Numbered from the stretch's first letter, positions 1 through 6,216 are shown. The stretch is DNA of 9,155 bases from Lentisphaeria bacterium (GCA_020056205.1 JAGVIF010000311.1:1-9155); one strand, 5' to 3'. Program-made: numbers and translations. Notes: generated by a model not told the origin, from the sequence alone.

Positions 1-384
1 GAGAAAACGACTTTGACGAAGACAAACATGTTCGGAGAAGTTAAGAAGACTGAGAGCGAAAAAGTTGACAAAAGCTACAAAATATATCTCATTTATGCGA
101 TGAGCATGCGTAAGTTCATAGAGGTAACCGCGCACGAGCTTGGGCACGACTGGATGCAGGAATATTATCCCAAAATCAGGGATTTGAAAATAAAAGAAGG
201 ATGGGCGGAGTATGTGGCGTCAAAAGTAAATGAGGAATTTGGGAACAAAACTATGAATCTGAGGATGGAAAAAAATCCCGACCCCGTATATGGCGAAGGA
301 TACAGGATGATAAAAGCAATCGCCGAAAAAAGTTCAAACCCGATGGATTCCCTTCACCGTTTTTTCAGGGACAATTCAAAATAA
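1..384 (+). CDS. HEXXH zinc peptidase-like protein, C-terminal fragment (5' end outside window)
   Basis: The frame is open from base 1, so this is the C-terminal 127 codons of a longer protein. The TTG at 13 and ATG at 28 have no convincing ribosome binding site and I do not take either as the start. The visible part has HELGH (bases 133-147), the zinc-binding and catalytic motif of gluzincin-type metallopeptidases. About 16 residues later comes EGWAEY (196-213), whose first Glu is a plausible third zinc ligand. This HELGH...EGxAEY spacing is known from DA1-like and related bacterial gluzincins, which are peptidases or, in DA1, a ubiquitin-regulated protease. The substrate cannot be inferred. 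No membrane segment is visible in this part. The TAA stop (382-384) lies inside the left arm of a downstream inverted repeat. I am confident of the metallopeptidase fold class but not of the family assignment. Confidence 0.75.
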   Translation, partial: EKTTLTKTNMFGEVKKTESEKVDKSYKIYLIYAMSMRKFIEVTAHELGHDWMQEYYPKIRDLKIKEGWAEYVASKVNEEFGNKTMNLRMEKNPDPVYGEGYRMIKAIAEKSSNPMDSLHRFFRDNSK

Positions 385-475
385 AATGCGAAACCCATAT
401 TTTCATTCTTTTTTAGAGAAAAACAGTTGTCAATGTGATGTCTTTGTAAAAAAACAAACGATTTCGCATTTTATT
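380..475. repeat. 96-nt inverted repeat with perfect 14-bp arms after the peptidase gene
   Basis: AATAAAATGCGAAA (380-393) and its exact reverse complement TTTCGCATTTTATT (462-475) enclose 68 nt of AT-rich sequence. The left arm overlaps the last sense base and the TAA stop of the upstream gene. The right arm ends 64 nt before the ATPase start. Transcribed, it would form a long-loop stem. As DNA it has the look of a small MITE-like element or a 3'-end structure. It has no U-tract in the classic terminator position. Confidence 0.6.
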
Positions 476-523
476 AGGCTTGTTTTATGAATATAGCGAT
501 GCATATTAATCCGGCAAATATGC

Positions 524-529
524 AGGAGG
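524..529 (+). promoter_or_regulatory. Shine-Dalgarno that fixes the ATPase start
   Basis: AGGAGG is followed by a 9-nt spacer and ATG at 539. A GTG at 530 in the same frame directly abuts the motif, too close to be used, so the ATG at 539 is preferred. Confidence 0.7.
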
Positions 530-538
530 GTGATTAAA

Positions 539-1780
539 ATGACTGGGCATAATTATTATCATCGGATTCTTGAAAATCAGATTATGCATGAGAGCGTCGG
601 CAAAAAGGCTTCCGGAAACAGAAGCAAGGTTGTTCTCGTTCTCGGCGCAAGGCAGACGGGCAAATCAACCTTGCTGAATCATTGCCTGGTATCCAAGGAT
701 GGAACTTTCACTATCAATCTTCAGGATCGCCGACTGCGCCGGCGATATGAATCCGATGATGGATTGCTTGTCAGGGAGTTGGAAGCCATGACAGGAATTG
801 ACTCGGTACTTATTGACGAAATCCAGAAAGTTCCGGCGCTTCTTGATGATGTGCAGTATCTTTATGACAAAAATCAGCCGACATATGATTTTTTCATAAC
901 CGGAAGCTCAGCCCGTCAACTGAAAGGGAAATCGGCGAATCTCCTTCCGGGGCGCATTCACACGCATCTCCTTTCTCCGGTGATTCAGGCTGAATGCCGT
1001 GACTGCGAGATTTTGCCGTTTCGTGGGATGAAAAGCGGAAAATTTCCGGCGCGTGATCTTTTTGATTGCCTTATATTCGGAAACCTGCCGGGACTTTATC
1101 ATGAGGAGCGCAGATCATGGAGCCGGACACTGGCATCATACACTGATTTGTTCATAGAAAATGAGATTAGGCAGGAAAATATCGTTGATGACATGGGAGC
1201 GTTTGCCAAGTTCTTAAGGATAGCCTCTATAGAATCAGGGAATTTTGTGAATTTTACAAAACTTGCCTCAGACATCGGGGTGGCTGTCAACACTGTCAGG
1301 AATTTCTATCATGTCCTTGAAGATACCTACATTGGAATGAGAATATCACCGTTCGAAAGAAGCAGGAAACGCATAATCAGCGCCCCTCGTTTCCTCTTGT
1401 TCGACCTTGGCGTGAGGCATATTCTTGCTGAACTTCCGTTGAACGATACCTTGCTCAAGTTGAACCCTGGCCACATTTTCGAGCAATGGGTTCTTATTGA
1501 GCTTTATTACCGATGCCTCTGCATGGGGAGCGGATACAGGATTTCGACATGGCGGACTGCGACTGGCGCCGAGGTTGATGCTGTGATTGAAACGCCGGAT
1601 GAAGTTATTCCGGTTGAAATAAAGTGGACAGACCGCCCTTTGCCAGGGGATGCGCGCCATCTGGAGACTTTTATTGAACTTCATGGTAAATTCAGCCACA
1701 GGGGGTACCTCGTATGCAGATGCCCAAAGCGTCAGAAATTAACAGAAAATGTAACAGCAATTCCGTGGAGTGAATTTTGA
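539..1780 (+). CDS. AAA_14-family ATPase with C-terminal DUF4143 domain
   Basis: A 413-aa protein of the common stand-alone AAA_14 + DUF4143 architecture. Walker A is GARQTGKST (residues 36-44), Walker B is VLIDEIQ (90-96, D93/E94), and a sensor-like stretch TGSSAR is at 121-126. It is followed by the GNLPG segment (181-185) typical of these proteins. The C-terminal half carries GAEVDAVI...PVEIKW (D347, E360, K362), which resembles a PD-(D/E)XK nuclease core and is usual in DUF4143. The length is normal for the family and all motifs are intact. These ATPases are abundant, often multicopy and patchily distributed; their function is poorly known, with roles in toxin-antitoxin-like or defence systems only suggested. 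The protein appears cytosolic. The gene stands alone between an inverted repeat and a structured non-coding block, with no obvious partner, so a lone accessory gene is the best description. Confidence 0.9.
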   Translation: MTGHNYYHRILENQIMHESVGKKASGNRSKVVLVLGARQTGKSTLLNHCLVSKDGTFTINLQDRRLRRRYESDDGLLVRELEAMTGIDSVLIDEIQKVPALLDDVQYLYDKNQPTYDFFITGSSARQLKGKSANLLPGRIHTHLLSPVIQAECRDCEILPFRGMKSGKFPARDLFDCLIFGNLPGLYHEERRSWSRTLASYTDLFIENEIRQENIVDDMGAFAKFLRIASIESGNFVNFTKLASDIGVAVNTVRNFYHVLEDTYIGMRISPFERSRKRIISAPRFLLFDLGVRHILAELPLNDTLLKLNPGHIFEQWVLIELYYRCLCMGSGYRISTWRTATGAEVDAVIETPDEVIPVEIKWTDRPLPGDARHLETFIELHGKFSHRGYLVCRCPKRQKLTENVTAIPWSEF

Positions 1781-1809
1781 TGCCGGCTTTTCAAAAGGGT
1801 AGATATACT

Positions 1810-1975
1810 CTATAAGGCTGAAAATTGTATAGCAATTTTCTGGGGTCAAGATGAATCCAGCGGCTTGGCCGCTGTTCTACGGCAACCCAAGGCTCGCGGA
1901 CATTGACGCTCGGACGATCCGCGAACGGAATTGAATCGCTCAGAATGCGCCGGCATTGCGTGCGGTCAAGTATAT
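1810..1975. repeat. Structured non-coding block, possible dispersed repeat or small RNA
   Basis: The 240-nt gap between the converging ATPase and peptidase genes contains several hairpins in succession: GAAAATTG/CAATTTTC (1820-1827/1833-1840), CAGCGGC/GCCGCTG with a 3-nt loop (1858-1864/1868-1874), TCGCGGA/TCCGCGA (1894-1900/1918-1924), and a small AATGC/GCATT stem near 1945-1960. The heptamer GGTCAAG occurs on both sides of the GC-rich core (1844-1850 and 1964-1970). It is more GC-rich than its flanks. Short open frames exist on both strands but none has a ribosome binding site or a recognisable product. A dispersed intergenic repeat is my best guess; a structured RNA is the alternative. Confidence 0.35.
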
Positions 1976-2020
1976 TTTTTTCTCCTTTAGTTTTCAAAAT
2001 AATTTGTAAGTTCCTGTCCC

Positions 2021-2965
2021 CTAATATGTTTCACAATAGTTTTTTTTGTGAAATCTGTGAAATATAATTTTCCATCTGATTTCATTTTCTTTATTTTTTT
2101 TGAGCCATTCGGCGGCCTTGTCAGGGGTTTTTGCGAATTTCGCAAGCGCTGCAATCTCATTTTCGGAGGCTCTGAAGAGGACGGCGGACGGGTTGTCAAA
2201 TCCGAGTTTTATGAGGGATGATTCGGCTTTCCGTAATATCTTGGAATTCAGGTGGTTGCGTATGAAGAGAAATAGCGGGTAGGCCATTGCCAGAATCCAG
2301 AAAGGCCATATCGGGATGAATGCGAAAATTGGGAAGATTTTTGCGGCTTGGATGAGGGGAAGCAGTAAAATGGGGATGACGAAGATTATGGCGTCGGCCT
2401 CATCACGGAAACAGCTTCCGAGTTTTCTCCTGAGCGCGCTTGTTGAGATTTTGTATGCGAAATTTTCGTCGAAGCGTTTATCGGCGAGGGGCATTCTTGC
2501 GGTGTGGCAGAGTTCGTGGGCGAGGAGTTCGTCTCTTCTGTATATGAGCCATTTTTTTTTATTTTTGAATGCCGAACGGATGAGGAAAACGGCGAGGGAA
2601 TATTCCGGCATTAGTATTGCGCATCCTCCCCACAGCGGGCCGAGATTTTTTGAAAGGAAGAAGCCGGGCATCCAATCCATTTCAAAGGCATATTCTGATT
2701 TCGTCATTTCCGCCGCCTCCGCCATTATTTCTTTCGGGATTTTATCTTTTTCATGTAGGACGCATATATCTTCGAGTCCGAAACTTCCGTCGGTTTTCAG
2801 CGCATTGTCAAGCTCGCCGATTTCTTTGATGGTTTTTGATATTCTCGTTTTGTATTCTTCGAATGTTTCGTTGGGGGCGAAAAGCATCCCTGACGAATCA
2901 AGGAGGGCGAGTGAAGCAAGGTCGTCGGCGTTGAGACGGTCAAGATTTTCTATTGATATATTCAA
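2021..2965 (-). CDS. Membrane-anchored HEXXH metallopeptidase-like protein
   Basis: A 314-aa protein. The N-terminal region is acidic and soluble-looking. HELCH (residues 150-154, bases 2504-2518) is a zinc-binding HEXXH motif, and DENFAY places a Glu at 167 that could be the third ligand. Two adjacent hydrophobic segments follow (about 192-209 and 213-235, rich in I/L/F/P/W), then a charged C-terminal tail with an Ala-rich helix. The layout suggests an integral membrane protease with the catalytic site just before the membrane hairpin. I do not recognise a named family. The start is TTG at 2965; no ATG exists upstream in frame before the hldD stop and the ribosome binding site is weak, so the start is uncertain (next ATG is residue 27). 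It lies 17 nt downstream of hldD and is probably co-transcribed. The last roughly 30 codons are His/Cys-rich after an A8 run, and an alternative frame reads through to 1987; see findings. Confidence 0.75.
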   Translation of the reverse strand: MNISIENLDRLNADDLASLALLDSSGMLFAPNETFEEYKTRISKTIKEIGELDNALKTDGSFGLEDICVLHEKDKIPKEIMAEAAEMTKSEYAFEMDWMPGFFLSKNLGPLWGGCAILMPEYSLAVFLIRSAFKNKKKWLIYRRDELLAHELCHTARMPLADKRFDENFAYKISTSALRRKLGSCFRDEADAIIFVIPILLLPLIQAAKIFPIFAFIPIWPFWILAMAYPLFLFIRNHLNSKILRKAESSLIKLGFDNPSAVLFRASENEIAALAKFAKTPDKAAEWLKKNKENEIRWKIIFHRFHKKNYCETY

Positions 2966-2982
2966 GGTCGCCTGGAGTTTTT

Positions 2983-3960
2983 TTACTCGCCGAGATGTTT
3001 TGATTTGATTAAATGGTTCAGGACGTAGTCTTTTACGGCGTCTTTCAGCGGGGTGAATTGTTTTTTATAACCTGTTGAGAGGAATTTTTTCATCTCGGCG
3101 CAGGTATAATACTGGTATTTGTCTTTTATCTCCTCTGGCATATCGAAGAATTCAATATTGTTTTTTTTGTCGAGCGCCGCGAAAATCGCGCCTGCGAGGC
3201 TGTTCCACGATTCGGCCTTTCCACTGCCGATATTGTATATTCCGCTGATATTTTTTTCGAGGGCGTGGACGCACATATTGACCGCATCCTTCACGTAGAG
3301 GAAGTCTCTTTTTTGTTCGCCGTCGGCGTATCCTTTTTTATAGGACTTGAAGAGCCTTATCCTTCCTGTCTGCCTAACCTGTTCTAAGGCTTTGCAGACG
3401 AGGCTTCGCATATCGCCCTTGTGCCATTCGTTTGGACCAAAGACGTTGGTGAATTTGAGTCCGGTGGATTTTTTCAGGAGGCCGTTTCGTTTCATCCAGA
3501 GGTCGAAGGCGTGTTTTGAATATCCGTAGATGTTAAGAGGGAGCAAGCGTTCGATTTTTGTTTCGTCATCGGACCAGCCGCGACTGCCGTCTCCGTACGT
3601 TGCGGCGCTTGAGGCATATATGAATTTGATTTTTCTTTTTGCGCAGAAGGTTGCGAGTTCTTTGCTGTACTCGTAGTTGTTGTCCATCAGGAAAGAGGCG
3701 TCCGCTTCCGTAGTTGAGGAGCAGGCACCGAAGTGGAATACGGCGTCAATTTTTTTAGAGGCGCAGGTTTTTTCGGAAGCGGCGAGTTGTCTGAACGCGT
3801 CTTTTTCGATATAGTCCCTGAATTTAAGCGGTCTGAGATTTTTCCATTTGTCGTCTTTTCCGAGACAGTCCACTACGAGGATGTCGTCAAAAGAAATTTT
3901 ATTCAGTTTCCATATCAGCGCGCTTCCGATAAAACCAGCTCCGCCTGTTACGATAATCAT
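2983..3960 (-). CDS. hldD: ADP-L-glycero-D-manno-heptose 6-epimerase
   Basis: A 325-aa short-chain dehydrogenase/epimerase that converts ADP-D-glycero-D-manno-heptose to the L-glycero form, the last step in making the activated heptose for LPS inner core. It acts in the cytosol with bound NADP. Seen: Rossmann motif GGAGFIG (6-12), acidic D31 ending beta-2, the HldD signature GACSSTTE (78-85), catalytic SS (117-118) and YGYSK (145-149, Y145 and K149), NVFGPNEWHKGDMRS (172-186), QKRDFLYVKD (216-225), and the C-terminal YQYYTCAEM (282-290). These features distinguish HldD from GalE and RmlB-type relatives. The length is normal and no key residue is missing. ATG at 3960 is preceded by AGAGG with about 7 nt spacing. 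It is the middle gene of a three-gene minus-strand unit, 19 nt after the upstream gene. Confidence 0.95.
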   Translation of the reverse strand: MIIVTGGAGFIGSALIWKLNKISFDDILVVDCLGKDDKWKNLRPLKFRDYIEKDAFRQLAASEKTCASKKIDAVFHFGACSSTTEADASFLMDNNYEYSKELATFCAKRKIKFIYASSAATYGDGSRGWSDDETKIERLLPLNIYGYSKHAFDLWMKRNGLLKKSTGLKFTNVFGPNEWHKGDMRSLVCKALEQVRQTGRIRLFKSYKKGYADGEQKRDFLYVKDAVNMCVHALEKNISGIYNIGSGKAESWNSLAGAIFAALDKKNNIEFFDMPEEIKDKYQYYTCAEMKKFLSTGYKKQFTPLKDAVKDYVLNHLIKSKHLGE

Positions 3961-3979
3961 ATTAAACCTCTTTCGTCGT

Positions 3980-4456
3980 TCATCCGCTTATTTTTCTCTG
4001 GAGTTCGGCCTGAAAGAGTTTCAAATCTTGCGGAGATGGTTTGCCGGCGCTGTTCGCGAAGCTGAGTCTTCCGTAATGATCCACTGACCAGTCCGCTTTT
4101 GCGCCGGAGGCGAATTTGACTTTTCCGCAAAGGACGGCGCCAGGTTTGAGGAGTTTTTCCATTTCCACCACGGTGGCGCCTTCATCCATTATCTCGGCGT
4201 CAACGGTTTGTTCTTTTTCGGAATGGACTTCGGCTCTGTTGTCTTCTTTCGCCGGAGGGATGTCATTTTTTCTGTTTCTTGTGTCATTTTTATCGAGTGT
4301 TTCGGCCGAGTTCTTTATTTCCGAGATAATAAGTTTCAAATCGAGGAAAGTGATTCTGATGTCTTTTTTCTCCGCAAGTTGTTTCTGTATTTCGGATGGG
4401 GAAAGTCTTTCCGAAAGCATATCGGCCACTATATTTTTGATTTCTTCTTTGTTCAT
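3980..4456 (-). CDS. Conserved hypothetical protein, two small domains joined by a charged linker
   Basis: A 158-aa soluble protein, first gene of the hldD unit. Residues 1-50 are helical (LSPSEIQKQL at 18-27, then ITFLDLKLIISEIKNS at 35-50), resembling a small DNA- or protein-binding helical module. Residues 51-95 are a highly charged, low-complexity linker. Residues 102-158 form a compact C-terminal domain, GAVLCGKVKFASGAKADWSVDHYGRL, ending in DLKLFQAELQRK. From memory, this pairing of an 'SxxEIQ...TFxDLK' module with a 'GxVxFxxGxxAxWxxDxxGRL...FQxELQ' domain recurs in PVC and deltaproteobacterial genomes with no known function. The frame is open upstream to a TTG at 4579, but that overlaps the predicted promoter, so ATG at 4456 is chosen. 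No clear Shine-Dalgarno is visible before it. No function is claimed. Confidence 0.75.
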   Translation of the reverse strand: MNKEEIKNIVADMLSERLSPSEIQKQLAEKKDIRITFLDLKLIISEIKNSAETLDKNDTRNRKNDIPPAKEDNRAEVHSEKEQTVDAEIMDEGATVVEMEKLLKPGAVLCGKVKFASGAKADWSVDHYGRLSFANSAGKPSPQDLKLFQAELQRKISG

Positions 4457-4550
4457 TGTGTGTTTATTTTGTAAATATTTTGATAGTAGGATAGTAGTGA
4501 TGGAGTCGTAAGATAGCATGAAATAATTTATCATCAAGCGATGAACGGAG

Positions 4551-4579
4551 ATTGTATAATTTTTGTTTTTTGGGGACAA
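4551..4579 (-). promoter_or_regulatory. Candidate sigma-70-type promoter for the 158-aa protein/hldD/peptidase unit
   Basis: Read on the minus strand, TTGTCC (4579-4574, 4/6 match to the -35 consensus) is separated by exactly 17 nt from TACAAT (4556-4551, 5/6 match to -10). Transcription would start near 4544 and leave a leader of about 85-90 nt before ATG 4456. It is the only well-spaced pair I found on this strand of the intergenic region. It is a prediction by eye only. Confidence 0.4.
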
Positions 4580-4589
4580 TCGGGGGGCT

Positions 4590-4604
4590 TGGCACGCAAT
4601 TTGC
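4590..4604 (+). promoter_or_regulatory. Sigma-54 (RpoN) -24/-12 promoter driving the kinase unit
   Basis: TGGCACGCAATTTGC matches the TGGCAC-N5-TTGC consensus at every fixed position. The -24 GG (4591-4592) and -12 GC (4603-4604) are separated by the required 10 nt, and the flanking bases (T before, T after) also fit. Transcription should start around 4615-4617 on the plus strand, giving a leader of about 250 nt to the kinase ATG. Sigma-54 promoters need an AAA+ enhancer-binding protein; none is encoded in this window, and I could not identify its binding site with confidence. Confidence 0.7.
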
Positions 4605-4660
4605 TCTTGCCTTGTCTCGACACAAAGTGTAAGTCTAGGGCGCCCCGCGAGCCCATTGCT

Positions 4661-4688
4661 ATTCAGGTTAAGGACATTTAAACTGAAT
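4661..4688 (+). repeat. 28-nt hairpin in the kinase leader
   Basis: ATTCAGGTTAA and TTAAACTGAAT pair over 11 positions with one G-A mismatch around a 6-nt loop (GGACAT). It lies about 45 nt after the predicted sigma-54 start site, inside the untranslated leader. It has no U-tract, so it is not a classic terminator. It may be an RNA structure or a protein-binding palindrome. Confidence 0.45.
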
Positions 4689-4731
4689 ATCCAATAAAGA
4701 ACAATGAGTTCAATCTTGCTTTAGCTTGATA

Positions 4732-4832
4732 GTAAATATTCACCGAAGGGACCTGTCTGCGTGCCTGCCTGAGCGAGAACGCTCGCAGTCAGGCGAACAC
4801 GCACAGGCAGGTGGGGTTCGGTGAATATTTAC
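4732..4832. repeat. 101-nt nested palindrome immediately upstream of the kinase gene
   Basis: The outer arms GTAAATATTCACCGAA (4732-4747) and TTCGGTGAATATTTAC (4817-4832) are perfect 16-bp reverse complements. Inside, a GC-rich core continues the symmetry imperfectly: ACCTGTCTGCGTG on the left against CACGCACAGGCAGGT on the right, then GCCTG/CAGGC and GCGAG/CTCGC at the tip with an AACG loop. The AT-rich arms and GC-rich core differ in composition, as if a REP- or MITE-like palindrome sits within another. It ends 32 nt before the kinase ATG and would fold into a very stable structure in the leader transcript. Confidence 0.75.
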
Positions 4833-4864
4833 AACAAATGCTGTAACCAAAAACGGAGACAACA

Positions 4865-5929
4865 ATGAGCTTTAAAGTATTTGGCGTAGGTTTTGGAAAA
4901 CCGGAAGAGATTGGAGGAGATATTCAAAATGAAAGCCTCCACAGCGAGAAGACGCAGAAGGTAAACCCGAAACCGCGATTAGAAGAACTTGAGAGAGGTT
5001 TTGTCGGTTGTTATAACTGCGGAGCTTCAATGCCTCTGAATACGCTTGCTCCTCTGAACCTTCACAGGTGCTGTGACTGTTCCTCTATATTTTTTGTTCC
5101 AATGAAGATCAAAAACTATTGGCTTTACGAACCTATCGGGGGAGGGGGGATGGGAAGCGTATATCATGCGTTCCACGAAAGAAACCCGTCCGCCGAGTTT
5201 GCCATAAAAATTTTACCCCGAAACCGGAAAAATGACGCCGAACTGATAGAGACTTTGATAGGCGAAGCTGAGATTGGCAGTATATTCGGAGATCATCCGC
5301 ATGTGAGCAAGGTCTATGAATACGGTTGTTTTGACGGAGAACACTTTGCGGCTTACGAATACATAGAAGGTTTAAGGCTTGACAGAATAATTGAGTCCCC
5401 CGTTCGAAGGACAGACAAGGAAATTTTGCTATGGGCGCTTCAGATCTTGTCCGCAGAACAACACATGTTCGACCACGGTTATCTTTTCAGAGATTTGAAG
5501 CCTCAGAATGTGATAATAGACGGAAAGGGCAACGTTAAATTGATAGATTTTGGGCTTGCGATGAAAGTTGAAGACGCTAAGGCTAAGGGAAATTCCAATG
5601 CCATAACCGGTTCGCCGTACTACATGCCCCCCGAAAGGATAGCGGGCCATCCTGAAGGACAGTACAGCGAGATATACAGTCTTGGAATGCTCCTGTACCA
5701 TATGATTGCGGGGCAGACATATTACAGCACCGAGGACATAAACAGTCTTATAGAGAAACACATTATGTCTCCTCAGATGTTAAATATCGCCGTAAAATTG
5801 CCTGTCAACACGAATTTGGATTTGATAGACGCGCTCGAAAAAATGATAGTCAGGTCTCCTCAGAAACGCTTTCAGACTTACAAGGAAACAGGGAGCATTT
5901 TGTTTAATATCTACAAAGCCTGCGCATGA
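4865..5929 (+). CDS. Hanks-type Ser/Thr protein kinase with N-terminal zinc ribbon
   Basis: A 354-aa soluble kinase that phosphorylates Ser/Thr on unknown targets. Residues 49-72 hold C49-x2-C52 and C69-x2-C72, a zinc ribbon. The kinase domain follows: glycine loop GGGGMGSV (92-99), ATP-anchoring K115 in FAIKIL, alpha-C Glu at 134, catalytic loop FRDLKPQN (208-215, D210, N215), DFG (228-230), activation segment GSPYYMPPE (249-257), YSLG (271-274) and the late Arg (R336). Two deviations are visible: the His of HRD is Phe (F208), and the subdomain IX Asp is Glu (E269). The core catalytic K, D, N and DFG are intact, so activity is likely. There is no transmembrane or PASTA region, unlike PknB. 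ATG 4865 follows GGAG (4855-4858) with 6-nt spacing. It is the first gene of a three-gene unit behind a sigma-54 promoter and overlaps the next gene by 4 nt. Confidence 0.93.
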   Translation: MSFKVFGVGFGKPEEIGGDIQNESLHSEKTQKVNPKPRLEELERGFVGCYNCGASMPLNTLAPLNLHRCCDCSSIFFVPMKIKNYWLYEPIGGGGMGSVYHAFHERNPSAEFAIKILPRNRKNDAELIETLIGEAEIGSIFGDHPHVSKVYEYGCFDGEHFAAYEYIEGLRLDRIIESPVRRTDKEILLWALQILSAEQHMFDHGYLFRDLKPQNVIIDGKGNVKLIDFGLAMKVEDAKAKGNSNAITGSPYYMPPERIAGHPEGQYSEIYSLGMLLYHMIAGQTYYSTEDINSLIEKHIMSPQMLNIAVKLPVNTNLDLIDALEKMIVRSPQKRFQTYKETGSILFNIYKACA

Positions 5930-6216
5930 GACCGGTGCGCATAAAGTCATCACCTGATGGGATATCGGTTTCCATAAAAGTCAAGCCCGGCGCCAAGAAA
6001 AACTCAATATCCGTGGAACCCGACTGCATCAGGGTCAAAATATCGGAGCCTCCGGTAGACGGAAAAGCCAATGCGAAACTTGTTGATTTCTTTTCAGAAA
6101 TCCTTGATCTTCCAAAATCCGCGATCCGGATATCGAGGGGTTCTGCGGCAAAAAATAAAACGCTAAACATCAGAGGCATTTCAGAAGATTTTTTTTTGGA
6201 GCGGATATCCGAGTGA
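5926..6216 (+). CDS. DUF167/YggU family protein
   Basis: A 96-aa protein with the full DUF167 pattern: VKPGAKKNSI (19-28), VKISEPPVDGKANAKLVDFF (37-56, with the PPVDGKAN core), and SRGSAAKNKTLNI (70-82, matching the family's S/G-x-K-x-R-K-type segment). Family structures show a small alpha/beta fold. The biochemical role is unsettled, and members are found across bacteria, archaea and eukaryotes. Its ATG is inside ATGA shared with the kinase stop, so translation is coupled. In many bacteria this gene sits near unrelated housekeeping genes, so being next to a kinase does not by itself show a shared pathway. Confidence 0.9.
   Translation: MRPVRIKSSPDGISVSIKVKPGAKKNSISVEPDCIRVKISEPPVDGKANAKLVDFFSEILDLPKSAIRISRGSAAKNKTLNIRGISEDFFLERISE

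Noticed and set aside
530..541. GTG start for the AAA_14 ATPase
   Set aside because: The GTG abuts the AGGAGG motif with no spacer; ATG 539 has ideal spacing.
1791..1997. 68-codon minus-strand open frame in the intergenic block
   Set aside because: No ribosome binding site, no recognisable domain, and it covers successive hairpins; better explained as a non-coding repeat.
2316..3008. 230-codon open frame on the plus strand
   Set aside because: Antisense to the HEXXH peptidase, spanning its motif region. Ser/Arg-rich shadow translation with no ribosome binding site.
4482..4497. Tandem GATAGTAG x2 and a TCATC-N4-GATGA motif (4530-4543) as enhancer sites for the sigma-54 promoter
   Set aside because: They lie at a plausible distance upstream, but both are short and low-complexity and match no activator site I know.
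4116..4511. 131-codon plus-strand open frame, Ser/Phe-rich
   Set aside because: Antisense to the 158-aa protein and crossing its start; the hydrophobic look comes from reading a Lys/Glu-rich linker backwards.
3980..4579. Longer 199-aa version of the first gene of the hldD unit
   Set aside because: It would start at a TTG that overlaps the predicted -35 element, and the extra 41 residues lack the conserved look of the rest. ATG 4456 is preferred.
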